Below are positions 37,918 through 46,596 of a stretch of DNA of 64,000 bases, piece after piece. The notes under the pieces are model-generated. The model ran no database searches, was not told the origin of the DNA, and saw nothing but the letters and a program-made list of their open reading frames with translations. The stretch's first letter is position 1, and each line of letters starts with the position of its first letter. Location: positions 186,001 through 250,000 of the forward strand of contig JAADHU010000028.1 in assembly GCA_013151645.1 (NCBI GenBank), given 5' to 3'. The position numbers and the translations under genes are program-made. Source of the DNA: Gammaproteobacteria bacterium. Lineage in GTDB: Bacteria > Pseudomonadota > Gammaproteobacteria > Steroidobacterales > Woeseiaceae.

Positions 37918-38844
37918 GTGAAAGTACCGGTAATCGATTTCGACCAATACGGCACTGGCGACCCCGGAATACAGGCAGCGCTGAGCGCAGAAGTGGATTC
38001 AGCCTTATCGAGGATCGGCTTCATGTCCCTGACAAACCTTGGAATCGAACCAGAACTGCTGCGCCGGGTATTCGCGGCGAGCGAGGAATTTTTCCACAGC
38101 GACCTCACCACGAAATCGGCTTACGCCTACCGATCGGCCAGTGAAAACTTCGGTTATCAGGGTTTGTGCGAAGAACACCTGGATCCGTTGAAACCGGCCG
38201 ATCTCAAAGAGACCTTTACAATGCGCAACGTGGTGCACCATGCGCTGGATGACGATCGCTGGCCTTCACTGGAATTTCGGGATCTCATGCAGACGTTTTA
38301 TCGGGCCTGTATTGACGGCGCACATAAAGTGCAACGCGTTCTCGCAGATGCGCTGGGCGTTGATCCCGACTTCTTCGTGCAATACCACAACGGCGAGAAC
38401 ATTACGCTCCGCTTGCTGTATTACCCGGACACTTGCGCGGATGAAGTGGCCGATACACAACTGGGTGCGGGCGAACACACCGACTATGGCCTCTTGACGC
38501 TGCTTTTCCAGGACGACGTTGGCGGACTTGAGGTTCGCGACGCAGACGAACAGTGGCAAGCCGTAGATTACGTCGAGTCCGCCATCATCGTGAATTCCGG
38601 AGACTTGCTGGAACGCTGGACGAACGGCCGGTACCGTTCAACCTGGCATCGAGTGAAACCCAAAATCGGTCAACACGAGCGATTTTCCATCGCCATCTTC
38701 GTTGATCCCGACAGCGCAACCCCGGTCTCAGTGCTGGACAGCTGCATCACTACCGACAAACCGGCCATGTATGACCCGGTTACGGCAGGCGAACACTTGC
38801 AGCAAAAAATACTGGCAACTCACGGCGCCAAGCCTTCGAACTAG
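37918..38844 (+). CDS. Isopenicillin-N-synthase-like 2-oxoglutarate/Fe(II) oxygenase
   Basis: This 308-residue non-heme iron oxygenase has the N-terminal DIOX region (VPVIDFDQYG) and a C-terminal jelly roll. The iron-binding facial triad is His and Asp in EHTDYGLLTLL and His in RSTWHRV. The downstream RFSIAIF supplies the RxS-type 2-oxoglutarate contact. Family members hydroxylate small molecules; the substrate is not evident. It is followed closely by an MFS transporter gene, suggesting a shared substrate. Confidence 0.88.
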   Translation: MKVPVIDFDQYGTGDPGIQAALSAEVDSALSRIGFMSLTNLGIEPELLRRVFAASEEFFHSDLTTKSAYAYRSASENFGYQGLCEEHLDPLKPADLKETFTMRNVVHHALDDDRWPSLEFRDLMQTFYRACIDGAHKVQRVLADALGVDPDFFVQYHNGENITLRLLYYPDTCADEVADTQLGAGEHTDYGLLTLLFQDDVGGLEVRDADEQWQAVDYVESAIIVNSGDLLERWTNGRYRSTWHRVKPKIGQHERFSIAIFVDPDSATPVSVLDSCITTDKPAMYDPVTAGEHLQQKILATHGAKPSN

Positions 38845-38857
38845 CCGCCCTTCGTCC

Positions 38858-40030
38858 GTGAAACTGCCGCGCATCTTTCAGCATACCGGTCTGCTTGTAG
38901 CAGGTGCTGCCGCATACAGCATGTCGACCCTGTTTAGTGCGATGAAGCCCATTTTGCTCACGCGTTTCGTGGAACAAGCTGAATTCACCCAGTCGCAGGC
39001 CGGCCTGGCCGTTGCCATGCCATTCGTCGGCATCGCTTTCGCCTCGCTGTTACTCCGATATGTGTTCGGTCACCTGACCTTGCGAAAGCTGGTCTGGATT
39101 TTCGGCGCAATTTTAATCGCTGCAGAATTGCTCAGTGCGTTTTACTTTCAGTACAGAAGCTGGCTATTGCCCGCACAGCTCGCGGGTGGAATCTCTGTAG
39201 GCGTACTTATGGGAGCAACCTCAAGAATCATCGCCACCACATCGGTCCCGGATGAAATCTTCGGTTTCGTCGACATGATGGCCGTCTTTCTCATGTCATT
39301 CATGATTGCAGGTATCGGCCTGTCAGTAGGCCTGTACGGTTTACAAGGTGGCTACCTTTTCGCCGCCGCAATCGCAACGCTGTTCACCGCGTTCATGACC
39401 CGCTACCAGGAGCCTTCGAGCAAGAAAGCGACGAAAGAAAACCGGCTTGCGCCACTGAAACTCGGTGTGCGACCCATCGCCGTTGTTCTCATGGGCGTGC
39501 TCTTCGTAACTTCCAGCGGTATGGGCTTTGCCTACATGTTCACAGTCGCATTGAATCTTGGCATGCAATACGCATCGGCCGGCTCCTTCATTGGCATCCT
39601 GGTCCTCGTCTCTGCTTTGGCCTGCCAACTCGGCGGTTGGTGCAGTGGCCGGTTCGGGCCTTTGCGACCATTGGCGGGCGCATTCGTTACCTGCGGCCTT
39701 GGCTGGTATGTCGCAATCAACGCCAACAGCCAACTCCTGTTCATGGTCGCCCTGGTGCCGGCGATCTTTTCGTTACAGTTCAATTTTCCGATCCTGCTGG
39801 CGTTGTGCGGATCGCTGGACTCAGACGGACAATGGGCCGCCATCGCCACGCCGTTACTGGTGAGCGGCTTCGCCTGGGCCGCGATCAGTGCCGGCGCCAT
39901 TGTCGATCACTGGAATGTCGCCACGCTCGGTACCGCCACGGTTATCGGTATGACAATTTGTCTCGCACTGTTATTTCCTTCGCGCGCGCCAGCGTTCACC
40001 GATACACGGCTCTTCCCTGTACGAAAATGA
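38858..40030 (+). CDS. Major facilitator superfamily transporter
   Basis: This is a 390-residue protein with about 12 transmembrane segments, starting at a GTG at 38858, 13 bases after the oxygenase stop. The reading frame stays open upstream into the oxygenase gene, but an upstream start would place non-transporter sequence in front. The loop RYVFGHLTLRKLVW resembles the MFS motif-A region. The substrate is unknown. Coupling to the oxygenase gene suggests movement of that enzyme's substrate or product. Confidence 0.8.
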   Translation: MKLPRIFQHTGLLVAGAAAYSMSTLFSAMKPILLTRFVEQAEFTQSQAGLAVAMPFVGIAFASLLLRYVFGHLTLRKLVWIFGAILIAAELLSAFYFQYRSWLLPAQLAGGISVGVLMGATSRIIATTSVPDEIFGFVDMMAVFLMSFMIAGIGLSVGLYGLQGGYLFAAAIATLFTAFMTRYQEPSSKKATKENRLAPLKLGVRPIAVVLMGVLFVTSSGMGFAYMFTVALNLGMQYASAGSFIGILVLVSALACQLGGWCSGRFGPLRPLAGAFVTCGLGWYVAINANSQLLFMVALVPAIFSLQFNFPILLALCGSLDSDGQWAAIATPLLVSGFAWAAISAGAIVDHWNVATLGTATVIGMTICLALLFPSRAPAFTDTRLFPVRK

Positions 40031-40062
40031 ATAATTTAACGCACACCCGACCGTGGCGCACC

Positions 40063-40453
40063 TACTGAAACAAAGCCCCCACCGCCAGATTCCAGTCCAT
40101 GGGACTGCCGTCATAATGAGTGACACAAGTATTGGCATCGATGAACAGGTCTTCGTAACGATTGCGCATGCGTTCCGTGAGATCCAGTGACGGCGGCAAA
40201 GCTGCACCAGGTTGGCCAGACTCGTCTCGCCACCCCGGCTCCAGTGTTCAATATGGTGACCGTCGATGTAGTGTTTGTGCGTGCAAGCCCGGAAACGGCA
40301 GCCTTGGTCCCTGGCTTTTAGGGCCCGTCGCATCGCCTGCGAGATAATTCGTGTTTTGCGGCCGATATTGAGCGCGTCGCCGTGTTCGTCCTCACTGAGA
40401 ACACTGACCCCGGCGTCACAACACAGTCTTCTCGATGTTTCCGCGGAAACATC
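40063..40453 (-). pseudogene. Remnant of a DUF222/HNH endonuclease-family gene
   Basis: A minus-strand frame beginning just after an in-frame stop (TAG at 40456-40454) encodes DVSAETSRRLCCDAG and then an HNH core (GCRFRACTHKHYIDGHHIEHW, then CRRH). This is the C-terminal half of DUF222/13E12-type HNH proteins. After CRRH the frame shifts with loss of about 40-60 residues. Another frame then encodes the normal family tail MDWNLAVGALFQ and stop at 40063. The N-terminal half is missing. It is a decayed gene. Confidence 0.7.
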
Positions 40454-40537
40454 CTATTCCGCCCGGTTCGGTGATTTCCTGGCCCAGTTCTTCCGAGCGG
40501 CGATAGCGTGGGTGCCAATTGGTGGCGGTAAAAGCGG

Positions 40538-41113
40538 CTAGATTGTGAAGTTCCAGTCTTCCACATGAGAAAACCCTTCATACACTCGACGGTGCTGACT
40601 TTCGCAAATCTGCAGCAACGAGGAGCGATAGAACTTCACCGTGCTGAAGTCATCAAAAAACGTAATGTAGTACGGCTCGCATTCTTCGCTTTGAAACTGC
40701 TGACCGGTAAGCGCGGCGCGATGCTTGCGGGAGAACTCATCAACAGAGTCGCCGATCACCACACCGAAATGCTCCATTCCCATCTTGTAGACGCGTCGAT
40801 GCACGGGGGGAATCAGCTCAATTGTTCGAACCTCGAATCCGGCCGCCAAGACCAACGGCGCTTCGAGTTGCATGATCGATATCGGGCGACCATTCCAGAC
40901 ATTCTCTATGTTGGACGTACAGAACCGTTCGATTCTTTCTCTCGTCCGTAAGTATTCCTGACCGGTCTCAGTCCTGCATGCCAGGTGACTTATTTCACAT
41001 CCGCCGATATCAATTTGACGTTCGTTTAAACGGTCAAGTTGAAGCGAAAAGAACGCTTGGTAGTTTCCGATGATTTCTTTCATCGACGTCATAATTTCCG
41101 CTGGCTTGCTCAA
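40538..41113 (-). CDS. YecM-like protein (VOC superfamily)
   Basis: This 191-residue protein resembles the E. coli YecM family of the vicinal-oxygen-chelate superfamily. The pattern includes GGCEISHLACRT, NGRPISIMQLEAPL, IELIPP, and MEHFGVVIGDSV. Metal and substrate are unknown in this family. Possible later starts at Met8 or Met11 would barely change it. It stands alone. Confidence 0.75.
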   Translation of the reverse strand: MSKPAEIMTSMKEIIGNYQAFFSLQLDRLNERQIDIGGCEISHLACRTETGQEYLRTRERIERFCTSNIENVWNGRPISIMQLEAPLVLAAGFEVRTIELIPPVHRRVYKMGMEHFGVVIGDSVDEFSRKHRAALTGQQFQSEECEPYYITFFDDFSTVKFYRSSLLQICESQHRRVYEGFSHVEDWNFTI

Positions 41114-41207
41114 CTAATCCAGGAGTCTGTTCGCTGATATTCGCATCGACGAAGAACGGCAAGAATCATGGTGATAAACTACTCGAGTTGAAGTTTCAAT
41201 CCGCAAT

Positions 41208-41714
41208 CTATTGGGCGGGACACGTATCGTCAAACGATGATACCTGGCAACCTTCTGCTTCGGAGGATGCGGGCATTGCGAATACGCGCTTGAACGTAAA
41301 CGCTTCAGAAGTGGGTCCGTTAGCGTCCAGCAGCGCCAGTTTTCGTTTACCCTCGTCGGCGGTCGGTCGATGACCCTCCGGTACCCACCACAGTACCGTG
41401 TAGGCGGCGGGGATTCGATCAAACCATTCTTTTCGCCTCGCCATTACCTTGCTATGAGCCGTTCTGTATACATAAGCGTGCAGAGCATCAACATTCTCCC
41501 AAACGGACATATTCACAATCATGTCCGAATCAAAAGGATGCTCGACGGCAATCGCATCGCCGGCTTCAGACATCAGTCGCCAAACGAAACCCGGTGCCGC
41601 GTCCGCTAATGCATTGACGGCATCCAGCTGTTCAACAAATCCCGCGAGCTGCGGGGAATCTATTGGTGCGTCGAGTCGCGCGACATTGAGCTGAGCTAAC
41701 TGCCATCTGTTCAT
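41208..41714 (-). CDS. DUF3291 domain protein
   Basis: This 168-residue protein has the DUF3291 signature: an LAQLNVARLDAPIDSP opening and DFVEQLDAVNALAD-type helix (here GFVEQLDAVNALADAAPGFVWRL split across the helix), then VNMSVWENVDALHAYVY and a C-terminal WWVPEGHRPTADEGKRKL. This is a dimeric alpha+beta-barrel, monooxygenase-like fold of unknown role. The ATG at 41714 has AAGGA 7 bases upstream. Confidence 0.85.
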   Translation of the reverse strand: MNRWQLAQLNVARLDAPIDSPQLAGFVEQLDAVNALADAAPGFVWRLMSEAGDAIAVEHPFDSDMIVNMSVWENVDALHAYVYRTAHSKVMARRKEWFDRIPAAYTVLWWVPEGHRPTADEGKRKLALLDANGPTSEAFTFKRVFAMPASSEAEGCQVSSFDDTCPAQ

Positions 41715-41773
41715 GCATTTGATCCTTTGCCGTAGTGGAATATATGGTCGACGAATATCGCCAGCGTAACATT

Positions 41774-42112
41774 TCAATCGCGGCTATCCGATCTCATTCT
41801 CGGCGATGACCAGGGCGGTTTTCCGTCTTCAAGCACGGTCTTCGCCAGGAATGCCCACATGTGCCCCGCATTGGTGTAGATGTTGTTTCGAAATTGCGGA
41901 AACTCTTCCTCCGAACTTTCGTGCCGATTATTCCTGGGCTCGGCGGGATACGGATTGGCAAGTCGTTTTTCGATCCACTCGTGCGCTCGCACCAAATTTG
42001 CGTTGTTGTCCGCTCCAATCAGATATCGGCCCCGTACCGGGCGTAGCGTGCGAAAACCTGGCTACCAGTATCGTCAGCGGCAATCGCGATATCCGAATTG
42101 AAGAACGCCAGC
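41774..42112 (-). pseudogene. Probable frameshifted fragment of an unidentified gene
   Basis: Two minus-strand frames read as protein-like sequence that would join through a frameshift near 42020. The upstream frame has SDIAIAADDTGSQVFARYAR; the downstream frame has GADNNANLVRAHEWIEKRL and MWAFLAKTVLEDGKPPW, ending at 41774. Neither part has a good start, and I do not recognise the family. The downstream part could be a short real protein starting at 41995. The call rests on codon-like composition only. Confidence 0.3.
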
Positions 42113-42363
42113 TACAACATAAACACGACCGTCACCAATTTCGCGAACGAAGAGTAGTACAGCTGCATATGCAATTCTCAACAAAGTGTGAAGACAGTCT
42201 ACCCGATCAGATCAGTATACTATCCTCACAATAGCGAGTAGAGCTCGCAGAGACCGGTTCAAATACATCCTCGGAAACGGTGGGGATGGTGTCATTGAGT
42301 CACACGGAAAAGGATTCGAAGTTGACGTCGAGTAAACAAGCGACACCCATTGGACAACCCACG

Positions 42364-42846
42364 TTAGACTTTCTCACGTATCGGGTATTGCAACTCGGCG
42401 AGAATTTCGTCAAGTGAGCCTTTTGTATCGCCCTGGCTTTCCATTTCAAACCACCGCAAGATGGCGCTTTCGTGACGGACCATCGACTCCAGAATATCGC
42501 GATCTTCATCGGGCCCTGCCGCAGCGATCTCACGGAACCGGCTGAGAAATCCGTTGACTACTTCTATATTAGCCGTTGCAAAGTCCTCCCAGCTGCCATC
42601 GAGGTAGCCTTGAACGATGCCACCGACGTGTTCCAGCGGCATCTTTTCGGACAGCGACACGCCGTACTTATAGAGCAGCGGCCGCAACCTCGCCTTGGTT
42701 TCCGTTTCAAGTTGCAGCAGTGTCGCCAGGTGGTAACGGTCGCGGTCCGTTTTTGCCACCTCTAGCAGAGCCAGAGATACTGCCTCGCCGAATATCTCGC
42801 TTTCGATCAAATCGCGGAGGCAGGTGGGATAATCGACTGTAGTCAT
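42364..42846 (-). CDS. Ferritin-like helical protein, function unknown
   Basis: This 160-residue all-alpha protein shows helix patterns of a ferritin-like four-helix bundle with candidate di-iron ligands: Glu in LIESEIFGEA, Glu in LQLETETKARL, and an HE pair in VRHESAILRWFEME. I did not recognise a named family, and whether it binds metal is an inference. It is an isolated gene. The region 42116-42363 downstream shows no other gene. Confidence 0.6.
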   Translation of the reverse strand: MTTVDYPTCLRDLIESEIFGEAVSLALLEVAKTDRDRYHLATLLQLETETKARLRPLLYKYGVSLSEKMPLEHVGGIVQGYLDGSWEDFATANIEVVNGFLSRFREIAAAGPDEDRDILESMVRHESAILRWFEMESQGDTKGSLDEILAELQYPIREKV

Positions 42847-43049
42847 GTTCGGTTTCCTTTGGTCAACGAATTGATTTTTTTGTAGCTGACTTGCTGCGGT
42901 GAATCTGGCATCACTGATACTCGAGAGTCAACAAGGCCTGATTGCAGGTATATCCTCTACATCAGCGGATGCCAGACAATGCCATCACCCGGATCGGCTG
43001 GAAAAGCACTAGCCGAATTGATAAGCAAGATTCTCATGATATCGGGAAT

Positions 43050-43244
43050 TCATGTCGCAGCAACGGCGGCATATTCGCGACGCTCGATGTCTGCACAAAA
43101 TTTCCTGGTCCATTCAATCACCTCTACTGACTGCGACAGGTCGCCGTGATCTACACCATCCACTTCCATGAACGCCGCATTTGCATGATCGCTGCCATCC
43201 CACGCAGAAGCGATTCTTTCTCGGATGTCCAGCTGGCGATTGCG
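43050..43244 (-). pseudogene. Possible remnant of a hydrolase-like gene
   Basis: This minus-strand frame, open between TAA (43247-43245) and TGA (43052-43050), reads GSDHANAAFMEVDGVDHGDL and then VIEWTRKFCADIERR. It looks like the C-terminal end of an alpha/beta hydrolase-type protein, with a histidine in DHG. There is no start codon or Shine-Dalgarno. A second frame at about 43151-43351 (LGPAMDLLNAIASW) may be its displaced upstream part. The rest of 42847-43517 shows nothing else that I can identify. Confidence 0.3.
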
Positions 43245-43517
43245 TTAAGGAGGTCCATTGCCGGCCCTAGCATAGGGTGCTTTTCGACGGATAGTAAGGG
43301 TGCGCAACACGAATGCGGTGCCAACGGTCGCAAGCGGTCATTTACGCCCATCCTAATCGAACGGATCGCGCAGGCGGCACGGCAATTTTTTTGCTATTGA
43401 TCATTGCCCTCCCCGGAGCTACATTCCACCTCTGCCAATCGTCGCGCTACAGGCACAATCCGGCAAGTACCGGCGCGTATCTACACCCCTTTGCCGAATA
43501 CGAAATTGAGGATTCTC

Positions 43518-44792
43518 ATGAAGAACAGAACCTTGGCCATCGCCTTATGTTTGCTTGTCAGCACTGCCGCGACAGCGCAGGGCCTCGTTTACGTTAAGGC
43601 AGGCCATATGGTCGATGTCGTCGACGGCAAAATGCGCGCCGATCAGACAATCGTGATTCGAGGCGACCGTATTGAGCGAGTCGCTTCGACATCCAGTATT
43701 GACATTCCAGCGGGTGCTCGTGTCATTGATCTCGGCAATGCAACGGTGCTCCCGGGTCTCATTGATATGCACGTGCACCTGACCGGAGATCCTGACGCCC
43801 AGGGCTACGCAAACCTGGCCGCTTCAGTACCCCGCAATGCGCTGTACGGAGCTGCCAATGGCCGCCGAACAATGAACGCGGGCTTTACGACGGTACGCAA
43901 TGTCGGCGCTGGCGGCTACGCGGACGTGGCGTTACGCGATGCGATCAACAACGGTGACGTGGTGGGACCGCGTATGCGGGTCGCTGCGCATTCACTCGGC
44001 ATCACCGGCGGTCATTGCGACAACAATTTCCTGCCTGCCGAATACGCTGTGTCCTCCGGCGGCGTCGCCGACGGGCCTTGGGAGATTCGCAAGAAAGTCA
44101 GGGAGAACGTCAAGTATGGCGCAGACCTGACTAAATTTTGCGCCACCGGCGGCGTGCTCTCCAAAGGTACTACCGTCGGTGCGCAGCAGTACACACTCGA
44201 AGAAATGATAGCGATTGTTAGTGAGTCCCATCAGCGCGACCGAAAAGTCGCCGCCCATGCGCATGGCACGGAAGGCATCATCGCGGCCATTCGGGCCGGC
44301 GTAGACTCCGTCGAGCACGCAAGCCTGATCGATGATGAAGGCATTCGCCTCGCAAAAGCCAACGGTACGTTTCTGGTGATGGATGTCTACGTCGACACCT
44401 ACATTCTCGAAATGGGTGAGGCGGCCGGTTTTCTGCCGGAATCGCTCGAAAAGGAGCGACAGGTGGGCCAGGCACAGAGAAATAATTTCCGGAAAGCGCA
44501 TGCGGCCGGTGTTCGCATGGCGTTCGGAACCGATGCTGGCGTTTATCCGCACGGCAACAACGGCAAACAGTTTGCTTACATGGTGCAGTACGGTATGACC
44601 CCGATGGAGGCCATCCAGGCGGCAACGGTGAATGCCGCGGAACTGCTCGGCTGGCCCGGTGATGTCGGCGCAATCGAGTCCGGCTCGTACGCGGACCTGA
44701 TCGCGGTACGGGGAAATCCACTCGAAGACATCCGCGAACTCGAGGATGTTCGATTTGTGATGAAGGGCGGAGAAGTCTTCAAGCAGTGGTGA
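43518..44792 (+). CDS. Secreted metal-dependent amidohydrolase
   Basis: This 424-residue protein has a signal peptide (1-20, ending ATAQG) and an imidazolonepropionase/Xaa-Pro-dipeptidase-type amidohydrolase fold. Metal sites are visible: HVHLTGDP (HxH), Lys in ADLTKFCATGG (candidate carboxylated lysine), HAHGTEGI, SVEHASLID and Asp in FGTDAGVYPHG. It probably hydrolyses a peptide-like or lactam bond in the periplasm. The ATG at 43518 has GAGG upstream. It is 10 bases from the M28-family gene, so the two form an operon. Confidence 0.9.
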   Translation: MKNRTLAIALCLLVSTAATAQGLVYVKAGHMVDVVDGKMRADQTIVIRGDRIERVASTSSIDIPAGARVIDLGNATVLPGLIDMHVHLTGDPDAQGYANLAASVPRNALYGAANGRRTMNAGFTTVRNVGAGGYADVALRDAINNGDVVGPRMRVAAHSLGITGGHCDNNFLPAEYAVSSGGVADGPWEIRKKVRENVKYGADLTKFCATGGVLSKGTTVGAQQYTLEEMIAIVSESHQRDRKVAAHAHGTEGIIAAIRAGVDSVEHASLIDDEGIRLAKANGTFLVMDVYVDTYILEMGEAAGFLPESLEKERQVGQAQRNNFRKAHAAGVRMAFGTDAGVYPHGNNGKQFAYMVQYGMTPMEAIQAATVNAAELLGWPGDVGAIESGSYADLIAVRGNPLEDIRELEDVRFVMKGGEVFKQW

Positions 44793-44802
44793 GGTAACAA
44801 GA

Positions 44803-46569
44803 ATGAATAGCAAAACAGGCACGGTATTCCTGCTCGCATCCTTATTGTCCATCACGGCCGATTCCGTGTGTGCCCAGGAGACTTCGCGGGAAGAGATTAA
44901 CGAAACGCTGGATCTGTTTGCGACGCTTGATCGTATTTCCGGTGGCGAGGACGAACGAACTGCCAATGCCTATCTTCGCCGCAAGCTCAGTGAGTACGGT
45001 GTCGCTTTCGACTCCTACGACATCGAGCTTTTCCTGAGCCGGCCAATCGATGCGGGCGTCCAGGTGCTCGGACCGGACAGCCGTGTGTTTGATGCGATCA
45101 ATCATGCGTTCTCACGTTCGACACCCGTCGAAGGGGTCGAGGGTGAACTCATCTATATCGGCCGGAACATGACCGCCGACCCATTCGATGCGCCGTTAAT
45201 TGACTACGAAGAGATCGACGTGCGTGGCAAGATCGTGCTGGACGACGGTTACCCGGCACCGTATCGCGCATGGGCAACTGAGCAGGCTGGCGCGCTCGCG
45301 CAGATTTTCATAAATCCCGACAACCAGCTGCACAATATGACGGTGACGACGGTGTGGGGTGCTCCGACACCGGAAACCAGGCACCGGATACCGAATAACC
45401 CGATCGTTGCGTTGAAGCGGCCGGACGGCGATGGGCTGAGAGAGCGGTTGCAATCCGGCGAGAAAATTCACGTACGAGTGACAGGACAGGTCGATACGCG
45501 CTGGGTGCCCACAGAGCTGGTCGTCGCACGGATCGAGGGAACGGACGAGCCGGATAAATTCGTACTCGTCGGCGGACATCTGGATTCGTGGCACGAGGGC
45601 GTAACAGACAACGCAACCGGCAATGCGGCAATGCTGGAAATGGCGCGCTTGCTCCAGCAACATCGTGGCAAGCTGCGCCGCAGTGTGCGCCTCGCCTGGT
45701 GGACGGGACATTCACCGGGACGTTATGCCGGATCGAGCTGGTACGCGGATCATTTCTACGCGGACCTGAGCCGTGGTGCGGTGGCCTATGTCAACGTCGA
45801 TTCGCCCGGGACCCGAAGCGGCACGCTTTACCGCGGAACTAACATGGCGGAGCTGGAAGACGTCAATCTTGCAGTAATTAAAGCAATGACAGGCCAGGAA
45901 CTGGAGAGAACCGGCAGGCCGGGAAAAACAGCCGACGAAGCATTTGTTGGCATAGGCGTGTCGAGCATGCGCATGTCAAAGGCAATTCCGGCCGGTTCCT
46001 CTGATCGGGGCACCGCGGATGGAAGCGGCGGGTCCTGGTGGTGGCATGCACGCACTGACAGCCGCGACAAAGCCGACACCAACCTGTTAATGAAAGACGT
46101 CGAGCTGCTGGTAGCGATGGTGAACCGACTAGCATCGCCTGCGATCATTCCCTATGACTACGCCGATACGGCTGACGAGATGCTCGAAAAACTCCACGCG
46201 ATCGAAAAGTATGACACCAGCAGGCTGGTTGCCGCCGTCAGGAGTTTTCGCACGAGAGCCCTGCGTCTCACGAAGGTCAATGAAAGTGCAGTATCGGACC
46301 CGATAGCGTGGAACACGGGCTTGCTTCGCATTGGCCGCGCATTGAACTCCGTCTACTACAGTACATCCGGCCCATACGACCAGGACAGCAATGAATTGAT
46401 ACCAAGATTCCCCGGTATCGCACGCGCGGCCGAACTCAGCGAACTGGCCCCGGATTCCGACGATGTCCGATTCCTGGGTGTCCGTCTTTTGCGTGAGGAA
46501 AACAGAATCATGGAAGGGATTCAAACGGCAATCGACACGGCCGATTCGCTGTTGGCAATTTCGGACTAG
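44803..46569 (+). CDS. Secreted M28-family protein with altered catalytic site
   Basis: This 588-residue protein has a signal peptide (1-24) and an M28 zinc-peptidase fold: VGGHLDSWHEG, the bridging Asp in TDNATGNAAML, VNVDSPG and a late WWWHAR. The usual catalytic Glu-Glu pair, expected in a TAEE-type motif, reads WWTGHSPGRYAGS here (about residue 300). It may represent a distinct subfamily or a non-peptidase member. Motif absence is seen directly; the effect on activity is inferred. It is the second gene of the amidohydrolase operon and converges with the amidohydrolase gene at 46593. Confidence 0.85.
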   Translation: MNSKTGTVFLLASLLSITADSVCAQETSREEINETLDLFATLDRISGGEDERTANAYLRRKLSEYGVAFDSYDIELFLSRPIDAGVQVLGPDSRVFDAINHAFSRSTPVEGVEGELIYIGRNMTADPFDAPLIDYEEIDVRGKIVLDDGYPAPYRAWATEQAGALAQIFINPDNQLHNMTVTTVWGAPTPETRHRIPNNPIVALKRPDGDGLRERLQSGEKIHVRVTGQVDTRWVPTELVVARIEGTDEPDKFVLVGGHLDSWHEGVTDNATGNAAMLEMARLLQQHRGKLRRSVRLAWWTGHSPGRYAGSSWYADHFYADLSRGAVAYVNVDSPGTRSGTLYRGTNMAELEDVNLAVIKAMTGQELERTGRPGKTADEAFVGIGVSSMRMSKAIPAGSSDRGTADGSGGSWWWHARTDSRDKADTNLLMKDVELLVAMVNRLASPAIIPYDYADTADEMLEKLHAIEKYDTSRLVAAVRSFRTRALRLTKVNESAVSDPIAWNTGLLRIGRALNSVYYSTSGPYDQDSNELIPRFPGIARAAELSELAPDSDDVRFLGVRLLREENRIMEGIQTAIDTADSLLAISD

Positions 46570-46585
46570 AGCCGCACCCTCTTCG

Positions 46586-46596
46586 CAGGCTGCTAG
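46586..46596. repeat. Isolated copy of the MITE-like terminal motif
   Basis: CAGGCTGCTAG is identical to the outer 11 bases of the element end at 22766-22785 read outward. As at cheD, its CTAG supplies the TAG stop of the adjacent minus-strand gene. No matching second end was found nearby. It may be a remnant, or a chance match of 11 bases. Confidence 0.3.

Noticed and set aside
43992-44966. A 324-codon minus-strand reading frame
   Set aside because: It is antisense to the secreted amidohydrolase and the start of the M28-family gene, which carry intact motifs.
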